Positions 26,925-35,330 of a DNA stretch of 64,000 nt are shown one piece after another. Location: positions 1,234,180 through 1,298,179 of the forward strand of contig NZ_WYEU01000002.1 of the NCBI RefSeq assembly GCF_015143595.1, in the 5' to 3' direction. The position numbers were made by a program, and so were the translations under genes. The stretch is from Sneathiella sp. P13V-1 (GTDB taxonomy: Bacteria > Pseudomonadota > Alphaproteobacteria > Sneathiellales > Sneathiellaceae). Under the pieces are notes generated by a model. It saw only the letters and a list, made by a program, of their open reading frames with translations, ran no database searches and was not told the origin of the DNA. The stretch's first letter is position 1. Each line of letters opens with the position of its first letter.

Positions 26925-27536
26925 ATGAAAATCCAAAGGCTAGAGCCGCGCACGCGCCCAAAACAACAAAGGGCCGAAGAAACCGTTCATTTGATCCTGG
27001 AGACGGCGGCAGCGATGCTTGAAGAAGACGGGTTTGAAGAGCTGACAACCAACAAAATATGTAAAGCAGCGGGGATTACCACACCTGCGCTCTATCACTA
27101 TTTCCCCAACAAGTATGCAATTCTCAACGAATTGGCGCAGCGGTTAATGGAAGTTCAAAACGCAGGGCTTTACAAATGGGTCAGCGATCTTGGCACATGT
27201 CAACCAACCGTTGAAGACTTTGAAGTCAGCCTCTCAGAGCAACTTCGAATTACGCGCGATTTTACAGGTGGTGTTGCCATTCAGCGAACGTTGTACGCAA
27301 CCCCACAACTGATCGACATCCGCCTCTCCTCACATTGGAGCGCTGTCTCCAACCTCAGGTCAGCTCAAACCTGGATAAAAGACACGATGAGCGACGATGA
27401 GTTAGAACGCCGGCTTCGTCTGATCATTGAAATAGGCTCGTCGGCCATGAATATGATCCTGGAAGACCCGGAAATCGACGAAACCACCACCATACGTGAC
27501 GTTGCAAAGATATTCGCTACCTATTTAGGCGGGTAA
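26925..27536 (+). CDS. TetR-family regulator of the exported redox operon
   Basis: A 203-residue TetR regulator. The helix-turn-helix region is LILETAAAMLEEDGFEELTTNKICKAAGITTPALYHYFPNKYAILNEL. A frame starting 18 bp earlier exists, but the ATG at 26925 has AAGGGG 6-7 bases upstream. It is divergent from the cytochrome c/ALO/PLP-enzyme operon, which it probably controls. The ligand domain has no recognisable subfamily motif. Inducer unknown. Confidence 0.87.
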   Translation: MKIQRLEPRTRPKQQRAEETVHLILETAAAMLEEDGFEELTTNKICKAAGITTPALYHYFPNKYAILNELAQRLMEVQNAGLYKWVSDLGTCQPTVEDFEVSLSEQLRITRDFTGGVAIQRTLYATPQLIDIRLSSHWSAVSNLRSAQTWIKDTMSDDELERRLRLIIEIGSSAMNMILEDPEIDETTTIRDVAKIFATYLGG

Positions 27537-27580
27537 TTGCCCTTACCTACAGATAGGTTCACAGTTCCATTAACTCAGCA

Positions 27581-28153
27581 CTAACCTGCTTCGCGAATTT
27601 TGATGATGAATTGATCAACAACTGATTTTAGACTATCCGCCTGCTCAGATAGTTCACAAGTCGAACTTTCAATATCATCAGCTGCCCTCCCGACTTCTGT
27701 TGCCCCTTCTTTTACATGGACAATATTGCTAGACACTTCTTGTGTACCAACAGATGCCTGCTCAATATTACGTGTGATTTCATTCGTTGCTGCAGCTGCT
27801 TCAATTGTTGCATTTAATGCAAGTAGGTTTGTTTGCTCGGCAATATCATTGATTAGTTCAATCACTTCACTAATTTGTACAACTGAAGCAATCAGACCTT
27901 TAACAGACTCATGACTATTTTTTGCTTCCGACACCGCCACGCGAGAGACACTTGAGGACTCTGCCACTTGTTGGCTTATCTCACGAATTGCTGATATCAA
28001 TTCATCCGCAGCACTAGACACAGTTTGGACATTAGTTGACGCCTCTTCGGACGCGTGAGCGACTGTTTGAGTCTGATCACTTGTACGAGCTGCTACATTT
28101 GCCATAGATGTTGAAGATGCTTGCAACTGAATAATTGCATTTGAAAATCTCAA
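27581..28153 (-). pseudogene. Decayed methyl-accepting chemotaxis protein (C-terminal remnant)
   Basis: 190 codons of an MCP signalling domain (QASSTSMANVAARTSDQTQTVAHASEEASTNVQTVSSAADEL, then INDIAEQTNLLALNATIEAAAATNEITRNIE). Two lesions are visible. The 5' end lacks any sensor or membrane part and meets a stop a few codons upstream. The conserved hairpin tip after NATIEAA (normally R-A-G-E-x-G-x-G-F-A-V-V plus about 15 more residues) is missing, joining directly to ATNEITRNIE. Without that segment CheA/CheW contact would be lost. I treat it as a non-functional relic. Confidence 0.8.
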
Positions 28154-28627
28154 AAATCTAAATCACACTCCATCCTCTAAAGATATACCAAAGCAATACG
28201 ATATTATAAGTCTAGCTTCTACCAGCCATAGCCACCTTTGCCCGGGAAGCCGCCCTCAAGGCGGTTACCGACATTCCATTTTCTCAATATGATTTAGCGT
28301 TCCGATTTAAGAGCTTGAGCATCTAATACTAGCCCCCTAAACCCGAGATACTTATACGCATTATTATTTTTCTTTCATATATCTTGAAATTTAAGTTGCT
28401 ATTATTATCGAACTATGAGCATGTGTCTTCGAGCGCTGGGCGTAATTGTTATTTCATAACACCAACAGTGCAGACTTCTCGCAATTAGTCGTATTGATAG
28501 TGTTGCCTGAAAGATCCCTTTGGATCAGAATTAACAAGGCAGCTCACCTACGCAAGCTTCCATACAAACAGACCTTTAAGTTGCACTGATGATTTGTGCT
28601 GATCTGTAGGTCTTTGAAAGTGACGAC
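28154..28627. other. Intergenic region before the RNA helicase gene
   Basis: 474 bp without a supported gene. It contains a small hairpin (CCGCC-CTCAA-GGCGG near 28250) and probably the long 5' leader often found in front of cold-inducible rhlE/csp genes. Confidence 0.4.
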
Positions 28628-29992
28628 TTGATTAAGTTTACAGACCTCGCTCTTGACGAGGCTTTACTTCGTGCAATTGATGCCGAAGGCTACACAAACC
28701 CCACCCCAATTCAAACAGATGTTATTCCCGTTATGATAGCAGGGAACGATGTTTTGGGTATTGCGCAGACAGGAACCGGGAAAACGGCTTCTTTCGTGCT
28801 GCCGTTGCTCCAAAAAATTCTGCGAGACGGCAAAATAGCAAAACCTAAAACATGCCAGGCATTGATAATGGCTCCCACTCGTGAACTGGCCGCTCAAATC
28901 GCTAAAAATATTGTGGATTACGCAAAATTTACGAAGATTTCAGTAGCGGTAGTCGTTGGTGGTGTCAAACCAAAGCAACAAATTCGAGCTCTCGCAGCTG
29001 GTGTTGATATTCTTGTCGCCACTCCTGGGCGACTGCTGGACCATGTTGCCGCAGGCGTTATTTCACTGAAACAGACAAATTCAGTGGTACTGGATGAGGC
29101 CGACCAGATGCTGGATCTGGGATTTATGCCCACCATTCGAAAAATCATGAGACAACTGCCACAACAAAGACAATCAGTTATGATGTCAGCAACAATGCCA
29201 CGAGAAATTCGTAAACTGGCGACTGATTTTCAAACAGATCCGGTTGAAATAGCTGTGGCAGCGGTGTCAAAACCGATTGATCGAATTGAACAATCCGTTC
29301 AGCATGTTCCGACGGCGGAAAAGCGCGCGACATTAACAAAATTATTGAACGGGCAAGCCCGTTCCATTGTCTTCACTCGCACAAAACGGGGTGCTGACAA
29401 GGTTACACGGCATTTGGAAGGGGCCGGCTTATCTGCTGCGGCGATTCACGGCAACAAAAGCCAGTCACAGAGAGAACGGGCGTTAGCCTCCTTCCGGACG
29501 GGTCAAATTGCTGTCCTCGTTGCGACGGATATAGCCGCACGGGGAATTGATGTGGATGATGTATCCCTGGTTATCAATTACGAGCTGCCAAACGTTCCGG
29601 AATCATACGTTCATAGAATTGGTCGCACAGCACGAGCAGGCAGAACTGGCCAGGCGATTTCGTTGTGTGACGCTGCGGAACTGGATCTGCTAAAAGGCAT
29701 TGAAAAACTGATCGGCACTCGCCTTGAGAGTCATAGTCAGCCTTTAATTGAGGTCGTAAAGATCGCCGAAATGCCGATAAAAACAAGCTCAAATAGCCGA
29801 AAATTTAAGAAGACTGAGGGGCAGGATGGTGCAAAACACCGTCGTCGTAAATTTAAATCGACTGTGAGAAAATCCTCTCGAACCAATAACAAGGCATCAA
29901 GCTCAACGGACCCGATGGCAGGATTAAACCATATGCTCGCAAATGCGGGCTCGCGAAAACGAAATAAGCCACTTTCAAGTGGCAAAAGATAA
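28628..29992 (+). CDS. rhlE: DEAD-box ATP-dependent RNA helicase, RhlE type
   Basis: A 454-residue helicase with all core motifs: Q motif TPIQTDVIP, Walker A AQTGTGKT, PTRELAAQ, TPGR, VLDEADQM (the DEAD box), SAT, ARGIDVDDV and HRIGRTARAGR. A basic, low-complexity tail (about 385-454, RKFKKTEGQDGAKHRRRKF) should bind RNA. The best start is TTG at 28628, giving the usual short N-terminus MIKFTDLALDEALLRAI. It is followed 44 bp later by a cold-shock protein gene, a pair that fits RNA unwinding at low temperature. Confidence 0.92.
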   Translation: MIKFTDLALDEALLRAIDAEGYTNPTPIQTDVIPVMIAGNDVLGIAQTGTGKTASFVLPLLQKILRDGKIAKPKTCQALIMAPTRELAAQIAKNIVDYAKFTKISVAVVVGGVKPKQQIRALAAGVDILVATPGRLLDHVAAGVISLKQTNSVVLDEADQMLDLGFMPTIRKIMRQLPQQRQSVMMSATMPREIRKLATDFQTDPVEIAVAAVSKPIDRIEQSVQHVPTAEKRATLTKLLNGQARSIVFTRTKRGADKVTRHLEGAGLSAAAIHGNKSQSQRERALASFRTGQIAVLVATDIAARGIDVDDVSLVINYELPNVPESYVHRIGRTARAGRTGQAISLCDAAELDLLKGIEKLIGTRLESHSQPLIEVVKIAEMPIKTSSNSRKFKKTEGQDGAKHRRRKFKSTVRKSSRTNNKASSSTDPMAGLNHMLANAGSRKRNKPLSSGKR

Positions 29993-30036
29993 GTCAAATG
30001 TGACTTGTAACGATCAAACGAAAAGGAACGATCAAA

Positions 30037-30246
30037 ATGGCTAATGGTACAGTAAAATGGTTCAATGGAACCAAAGGTTTTGGATTTATTGCTCCAACAG
30101 ATGGCGGCTCGGATGTGTTTGTGCATATCAGTGCGGTTGAACGGGCAGGCCTGAATGGCTTGAACGAAGGAGATAATGTGAGCTTCGACTTGGAAGTAGA
30201 TAAAGCACGCAATAAATCTTCTGCGGTAAACCTACAGGTAAAATAA
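30037..30246 (+). CDS. cspA: CspA-family cold-shock protein
   Basis: A 69-residue single cold-shock domain. RNP1 is KGFGFI and RNP2 is VFVHI. It binds single-stranded nucleic acid and melts mRNA structure. AAAGGAACGATCAAA before the ATG is a good ribosome site. It follows the rhlE-type helicase and is closed by a strong terminator at 30287. Confidence 0.95.
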   Translation: MANGTVKWFNGTKGFGFIAPTDGGSDVFVHISAVERAGLNGLNEGDNVSFDLEVDKARNKSSAVNLQVK

Positions 30247-30286
30247 CGGAGTATGGGCCTCCTGGCTCACACTTACAGTTAAAAAG

Positions 30287-30323
30287 GCGCGTTTCCCCAC
30301 ATTGGTGGAACGCGCTTTTTTTT
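30287..30323 (+). terminator. Rho-independent terminator of rhlE-cspA
   Basis: Long stem with GCGCGTT/AACGCGC closing and an inner CCCCAC/GGTGG arm, followed by eight T residues. Confidence 0.88.
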
Positions 30324-30364
30324 GCGATGCTAACCACTCCTACCCAAACGGGTTTGCACATCAA

Positions 30365-30436
30365 TGACAAAGCTCTTTCAACGCTTGGTGTTAGAAGGGC
30401 TTTCATTTGGTTGCGGGGGTACGCAACATCTTTGAC
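30365..30436. repeat. Diverged copy of the hairpin/tRNA-tail repeat
   Basis: An imperfect hairpin (AAAGCTCTT...AGAAGGGCTTT) followed by TTGGTTGCGGGGG (30407-30419) and CGCAACATCTTT. The same order (hairpin, TTGGTTGCGGGGG, CGCAACCATCTTT) occurs in the perfect 129-bp repeat at 48.4 kb, so I read this as an old relative of it. Confidence 0.5.
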
Positions 30437-30512
30437 AGACTTTTTGAGAATTGACGAGTTATGCTTAATACTGATACTCATAAATCGTCAGAACCTTTTT
30501 AAGTTTTTAAAG

Positions 30513-30812
30513 CTAGTACCCGTATTTGTTTTGACGATCTATAAAAGCTCTTTCGCCGCCTTCCATGGTGGTTGTAATTAAATCGCAAATTTGCAGATCA
30601 TCTATGGAGCCAAACTTTTCAAATTCTCGTCCTCCTTGCTCAGAAACATCTAAGTATCTTACAAGCTGAGAAGACCCATTTACGATAGTATTTGCATTAT
30701 GGCTTACAAATATAATTTGCCGCCTCTTCTTAGCCTCGTGGAGTACATCAGTAAGATCGGCAATAATCTTTTTATCTAGATCACCTTCCTGCTGATCTGA
30801 GATGCCCTTTGG
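30513..30812 (-). pseudogene. C-terminal relic of an SMC-like AAA ATPase
   Basis: A 99-codon open stretch on the minus strand encodes the end of a large ABC/SMC-type ATPase: a Walker B-like DQQEGDLDKKIIADL, the H-loop RRQIIFVSHNANTIV, then SIDDLQICDLITTTMEGGERAF and a C-terminal RQNKYGY. The canonical form is hhhhDQPEDDLDN and THNANI, with EGGxEAFxxRxxKYG at the end, as in TrlF-like or related defence ATPases. An in-frame stop stands directly before the open stretch (30813-30815) and no start or Walker A is present. The DQQ in place of DQP also suggests decay. Confidence 0.72.
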
Positions 30813-30964
30813 TTACAATAGCAGATTGAGATTTCTTTCTACTCTTCAAATCAACCTCAAACACTTGATAAATAAACTATGCTGGGTATTTAATGGATAT
30901 ATGCTATAATCCAGACCTTGCGCACTATCCTGTGCGCCTGTCCTGATACAGATCGGACGAAATT

Positions 30965-31315
30965 ATGCAAATTCCAGAATGGACGACTCCCGCCATTGTC
31001 GGTGCGGGCGTAGGTGCTATTGCCCTCTCTATAATAGGTTTTGGTTGGGGAGGATGGATGACAGAAAAGACGGCACAAAGAATATCAAATAACAATTCCA
31101 TCGAAGCCGTTACAATGGCCCTAATGCCATACTGCTTACAAAAATCGCAAGATGACCCCAACTCGATGGAAGTATTAATCCAGTTAAAAAAATTCAATAG
31201 TTACAAACAACGCAGTATCATAGAAGAAGCTGGCTGGGCGACACCTTTGGGATCTGAAAAACCAAATAGCGCTTTGGCGGCAGCCTGCCAATTGGCATTA
31301 GCTGCAAAAACTTAA
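30965..31315 (+). CDS. Small conserved-looking membrane protein, function unknown
   Basis: A 116-residue protein with one N-terminal transmembrane helix (residues 9-32, AIVGAGVGAIALSIIGFGWGGWMT) and a soluble tail rich in charged residues (EEAGWATPLGSEKPNSALAAACQLALAAKT). I do not recognise a family with certainty. It has a clean ATG, no obvious partner, and sits between the ATPase relic and the DUF1611 pair. Confidence 0.65.
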   Translation: MQIPEWTTPAIVGAGVGAIALSIIGFGWGGWMTEKTAQRISNNNSIEAVTMALMPYCLQKSQDDPNSMEVLIQLKKFNSYKQRSIIEEAGWATPLGSEKPNSALAAACQLALAAKT

Positions 31316-31491
31316 GCTCATTTATCTGTCCCGTGCAGGTTGTTTAACCCTACACGGGCATACCAATCGATCTTAATTACTGGCACACTTTCAAGAGATC
31401 TACTTTAGATTTCATTGGATCACCCTAACAACCAATACTTTGCATTTATTCAAGTAAGTGCCAGCTATTGCTTTGTCCTTTGCCAATGCTC

Positions 31492-31510
31492 TGGGACATC
31501 AGGTGTCCCA
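31492..31510. promoter_or_regulatory. Possible operator upstream of the DUF1611 gene
   Basis: Inverted repeat TGGGACA-N5-TGTCCCA, 67 bp before the start codon at 31577. It may be a regulator site or an mRNA hairpin. Confidence 0.4.
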
Positions 31511-31576
31511 CTCGTGCCATCATGCTGCTGGCGCGATTTGCCCTTCTCTGCGGCAACCAAAAATCTAGGAAAAATC

Positions 31577-32776
31577 ATGACTATGAATTCTCAATCAAAC
31601 CACTTGCAATCCGCCGACTCAAAGAACGAGCCGATTATAATAAAAAAGTTCAAAGTACCAGTTCCACCCCCAACACGCAGCACTTCAATTAAATCTAATA
31701 CTGCAATTATATACTGCGAAGGAAATTTTGGTGATATTGATGGCAAAACCGCCAATGGGCTAGTCAGGCATTCAGAGAAATATAAAATCCTTTCCGTAAT
31801 CGATAGTGAAAAAGCAGGGTTGGATGCCGGCGAAGTGCTTGGAGGTCCACCAAACGGAATACCAATTTGTAGCGATCTTACTGAGGCTTTATCGATTGCA
31901 AGCAACCCACCTTCTTTCTTCATATTTGGCATCGCACCTTCAAGTGGAATGCTATCGACATACGAAAGAGGCCTTATCTTTGAAGCCATGAGTCATGGAA
32001 TGGATATAGTGAACGGCCTACATGAATTTCTCACCGAAGATCCTGCATTCGCTGCCGCATGTTTCAAATACGATGTTACAATTCTAGATATCCGCAAGCC
32101 TCGCGACAAAAAAGACCTAAATCTGTTTAGCGGCAGAATTGCTGAGGTTACTTGCCCTCGAATTGCCGTATTAGGCACTGACTGCGCCATCGGTAAACGC
32201 ACGACTGCAACAATTTTAACGCAGATATTGAACGCACGCGGTATTAAAGCGGTGATGATTGGCACAGGTCAAACTGGCATAATTCAAGGGGCACAATATG
32301 GTATAGCGCTTGATGCTGTACCCTCACAGTTTTGCGCCGGTGAGCTAGAAAATGTGATCATCACTGCGTTTAAAAATGAAAATCCAGACGTTATTATTGT
32401 TGAAGGGCAAGGGGCTCTCAGCCATCCTGCTTTTTCCACATCCTCATTCATCCTACGGGGAACATGCCCGAGCGGTGTTATTCTACAACATGCCCCAGCT
32501 CGCATTAACCGAAGTGATTTTGATGGTATGCCAATGCCAACGCCACATAGTGAAATTAAATTGATTGAAACCTTTTCGGACACAAAAGTGATGGGTTTGA
32601 CACTTAACCACGAAAATATGACAGACTCTGAAATAGACACTGCGATCATCGATTTTGAAAACTCGCTCGGTATTCCGGTGACAGATGCACTAAATAAACC
32701 GGCCGATATATTGGTTGAAATGGTTCTCGCATTTTTCCCTGATCTCATTGAAAAAGAAACCGGCACAGTCAATTGA
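31577..32776 (+). CDS. DUF1611 (DgcN-like) P-loop protein
   Basis: A 399-residue DUF1611 protein. The C-terminal nucleotide-binding domain shows the P-loop LGTDCAIGKRTTATIL, followed by MIGTGQTGIIQGAQYGIALDAVPSQFCAGELE and VEGQGALSHPA; the N-terminal half is the Rossmann-like DUF1611_N (AIIYCEGNFGDIDGKTANGLVRHSEKY). DgcN relatives act as D-amino-acid N-acyltransferases with a dipeptide epimerase partner. The track-length frame begins 54 codons earlier, but the ATG at 31577 has AGGA 6 bases upstream and the added N-terminus is not protein-like. Its stop overlaps the TTG start of the racemase gene, implying translational coupling. Confidence 0.84.
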   Translation: MTMNSQSNHLQSADSKNEPIIIKKFKVPVPPPTRSTSIKSNTAIIYCEGNFGDIDGKTANGLVRHSEKYKILSVIDSEKAGLDAGEVLGGPPNGIPICSDLTEALSIASNPPSFFIFGIAPSSGMLSTYERGLIFEAMSHGMDIVNGLHEFLTEDPAFAAACFKYDVTILDIRKPRDKKDLNLFSGRIAEVTCPRIAVLGTDCAIGKRTTATILTQILNARGIKAVMIGTGQTGIIQGAQYGIALDAVPSQFCAGELENVIITAFKNENPDVIIVEGQGALSHPAFSTSSFILRGTCPSGVILQHAPARINRSDFDGMPMPTPHSEIKLIETFSDTKVMGLTLNHENMTDSEIDTAIIDFENSLGIPVTDALNKPADILVEMVLAFFPDLIEKETGTVN

Positions 32777-33903
32777 CCACGCCACGCCTCGTTATTAATC
32801 TCTCCAAAATCAGTGAGAATGCCAGAAGATTAATCAAATTACTCGGATCACGCGGTATTTCCGTCTCAGCGGTCACAAAGGCCACAATGGGGCTCCCCAG
32901 CGTCGCACATATATTGGTGGAGGCAGGCGTGAGTAGTCTGGCGGATTCAAGGCTTGAAAACATTCAAACGATACTTCAAGCAGGAATAAAAGCGCCAATC
33001 ACATTAATCCGCTCACCAAAAATAGACCAAGCCGCCCAAGTAGTCCGGGATACAACCATGAGCTTGAACACTGAGCTGGAGGTTATTTCAGCACTTTCAA
33101 AAGCAGCCAAGATATCCGGACAAAACCATGACGTGCTGTTAATGGTGGAACTTGGAGATTTACGGGAAGGAATTATGCCTTGCGACTTGGAGGAGTTTGT
33201 AAGCCAAACACTACTTTTTCCAAACATCACGCTTAAAGGTATTGGAGCCAATCTTGCGTGCCGTTGCGGTATTTCCCCAGATGATACAAACATGTCCGAA
33301 TTATCAAATATAGCGGACAAGATTGAAGCGACTTTTGGACCTGTTTTGCCCATTATCTCTGGTGGAAATTCAAGCAATCTCAATTGGGCACTAGGAAGTA
33401 AGGACATTGGCCGTATTAATAATTTGCGTATCGGCGAAGCAATCTTGCTCGGCTGTGAACCACTCCATCGCTTACCGATTAAAGGCCTTCATACTGATGC
33501 AATAACTCTTGTCGCGGAAGTAATAGAATCCAAGTTGAAACCCTCAAAACCTTGGGGTAAAGCAGCAGAAGCGGCATTTGGTGTAACAAACCCTCCATGT
33601 GATATTGGTCCCGTTTTCCAAAGTATTCTTGCCATGGGGCATATGGATACGGACCCGGAAGGGCTTACGCCCCCCTCAGGAATTAACATCATCGGAGCAA
33701 GCAGTGACCATCTGATTATACGAGCAGATCAAGGGTATTTGCCGATAGGAACTGAAATCTGTTTTCAAATTAATTACAGCTCACTGATCCGCGCGATGGC
33801 ATCCCCTTTCGTATCTAAGCAAACTATTGCAGCCAGCCTGAATTTTGTCGATCGGGGAAATTCATTGCAATGCGATCAGTTATGCTGGCCTTGTGTGAAT
33901 TGA
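32773..33903 (+). CDS. Alanine/ornithine-racemase-family PLP enzyme
   Basis: A 376-residue fold-type III PLP enzyme similar to ornithine racemase. The PLP lysine is Lys36 in SAVTKATMG. Later marks are LMVELGDLREGIMP, LACRCGISPDD and ISGGNSSNLNWAL. The TTG start lies in a TTGA overlap with the stop of the DUF1611 gene, so both proteins are made together. The pair resembles D-amino-acid catabolic units: a racemase/epimerase plus a DgcN-like acyltransferase. The particular amino acid is not known. Confidence 0.82.
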   Translation: MTTPRLVINLSKISENARRLIKLLGSRGISVSAVTKATMGLPSVAHILVEAGVSSLADSRLENIQTILQAGIKAPITLIRSPKIDQAAQVVRDTTMSLNTELEVISALSKAAKISGQNHDVLLMVELGDLREGIMPCDLEEFVSQTLLFPNITLKGIGANLACRCGISPDDTNMSELSNIADKIEATFGPVLPIISGGNSSNLNWALGSKDIGRINNLRIGEAILLGCEPLHRLPIKGLHTDAITLVAEVIESKLKPSKPWGKAAEAAFGVTNPPCDIGPVFQSILAMGHMDTDPEGLTPPSGINIIGASSDHLIIRADQGYLPIGTEICFQINYSSLIRAMASPFVSKQTIAASLNFVDRGNSLQCDQLCWPCVN

Positions 33904-34273
33904 AATGGAAAGGCAGAGATCGTGTAGTTTTAAACGCCATATGAGGATGCGTGCAGCAATTTCCTGGAAGTTCACATTATCGGATAATAGCGCACAGGTA
34001 CGTCCACTGTTGATATTTGAATGATTTTCTGGTAGCGCAAAAACGGCTTAGCGTAATTCAGATATACCTTTGATATTATGGGTTTTGTGTTCCTAATTTA
34101 ACTTCGCTGCCCTTGGGCCTATATCGCAATGCGCTGCATTGCTGGCCCGGCGGGTGGCCCTACTCTTCTCGCAGCTTCAAATTGGCTCAGTATCTAAAAC
34201 GCCAAAACCCACCGTTTGACGGGTGTTTTTTTATTGGTTACGAGGGCAGGCAAGCGACGACAATCAACAAAAC
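33904..34273. other. Gene-free region with hairpins and a tRNA-tail fragment
   Basis: 370 bp without a gene. It holds a perfect 7-bp palindrome (GCAATGC/GCATTGC, 34126-34142), a terminator-like hairpin with seven T residues (about 34207-34232) and, right after it, a sequence like the 3' end of an initiator tRNA (34235-34250, see repeat entry). Confidence 0.5.
34207..34250 (-). repeat. Degenerate tRNA-Met tail plus terminator hairpin
   Basis: Read on the minus strand, TGCCCTCGTAACCAATAAAA is close to the last bases of the tRNA at 63855 (TGCCCCCGCAACCAATAAAA), followed by a bulged hairpin in the place of the tRNA terminator. This looks like a decayed duplicate of the tRNA 3' end and its downstream flank. 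Confidence 0.55.
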
Positions 34274-35242
34274 TCACACATAAATTCGTTCTTCGATCGG
34301 AGTTGTATCGATGAGATCATGAATAATGTCTCGAAAAGCGATTTCAGCGCGGTTCAATTGGGCTTTTGGATTCTCGACAACATAGACATCAATGGCTGGT
34401 GGAGATGTGTAGGGCGGCAGGCGCCAAAGAACGCCATTGTCTGCATCTCGCTGCGCCACGTGAATTGGGAGCGGACCAATTCCGAGTCCCGCGATGATCA
34501 TCCGACGCACCTCTTCCAGATTGGCAGAGGTTCCAACCACGCGATCATCAAGATTTGCCTGTGCACGCATCAAGGCAACCTGACGAAGCGCATCCCCCAT
34601 CTGATCAGTTACAAAGCTCACACTTGAATGCCCTGCCAGATCTTGAGGCATCAAATTCTCCTTACCAAACAGAGAATGTTCAGGACCACAAAACAGGCCA
34701 AAATGTTCACGAAAAAGTCGCTTATAATTCAACTTTGGACTTCGTTCTTTCACTAGACAAACACCAATACTTGCCCGCCGCGCCATCAGATTTTCAATAG
34801 CATGTCGACTTGCGGAAATCTCAATTGATAACGTGGCATTTGGGTGATTTTGATGGAACAGTGAGAGAGCTTTATCGAAAAGCGGACACTCAACATAACT
34901 TGCCATTGCGATACGCACATGACCGCGGATTTCATCTTCTGCATCTCGCAAAAGAGTTTCAAAACGTAGGATGGTGCCATGGATTTCAATAATTTCTCTT
35001 TCGAGCAACTCTCCTGCTTTTGTAAGACGGAATGTTCCAGGCGAACGCTCGATGAGCTTTTTCCCCAACCTGTCCTCCAGTCGCTTGAGGGACGCGGAAA
35101 CCGAAGGCTGGCGAAGACGCAAAGTGTTTGCAGCATCGGTAATACTTTTGGATTTGGCAATCACCGAAAATGTTTTCAGAAGATTCCAATCCAGATCCCG
35201 CGCCAGTCTTTCCGGGGTCATTCGCGATAAATTTTCCATCAT
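34274..35242 (-). CDS. LysR-family regulator divergent from the polyamine-type operon
   Basis: A 322-residue LysR protein. The winged helix is LDWNLLKTFSVIAKSKSITDAANTLRLRQPSVSASLKRLEDRLGKKLIERSPGTFRLTKAGELL; the effector domain follows from about residue 110 (GHVRIAMASYVECPLF). It is head-to-head with a nine-gene transport/catabolic operon (89 bp to the first gene) and is its likely activator. A LysR-box-like TTGAA-TAT-TTCAA palindrome lies in the shared gap. Effector presumably the transported compound or an intermediate. Confidence 0.9.
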   Translation of the reverse strand: MMENLSRMTPERLARDLDWNLLKTFSVIAKSKSITDAANTLRLRQPSVSASLKRLEDRLGKKLIERSPGTFRLTKAGELLEREIIEIHGTILRFETLLRDAEDEIRGHVRIAMASYVECPLFDKALSLFHQNHPNATLSIEISASRHAIENLMARRASIGVCLVKERSPKLNYKRLFREHFGLFCGPEHSLFGKENLMPQDLAGHSSVSFVTDQMGDALRQVALMRAQANLDDRVVGTSANLEEVRRMIIAGLGIGPLPIHVAQRDADNGVLWRLPPYTSPPAIDVYVVENPKAQLNRAEIAFRDIIHDLIDTTPIEERIYV

Positions 35243-35256
35243 AGTTTCAATCTATA

Positions 35257-35269
35257 TTGAATATTTCAA
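35257..35269. promoter_or_regulatory. LysR-box-like palindrome
   Basis: TTGAA-N3-TTCAA between the divergent LysR gene and the ABC-transport operon; fits the T-Nn-A rule for LysR sites. Predicted only. Confidence 0.45.
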
Positions 35270-35330
35270 TTATCTATTTGATCTATACAATGCCATCTGA
35301 CAGCCTTCAATGCAATCGCTGGGGGATTTA

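Noticed and set aside
30327..30581. 84-codon plus-strand frame
   Set aside because: Crosses a repeat copy and the antisense of the ATPase relic; no ribosome site.
31415..31576. N-terminal extension of the DUF1611 protein
   Set aside because: Cysteine-rich, not protein-like, contains an inverted repeat, and a good ribosome site precedes the ATG at 31577.
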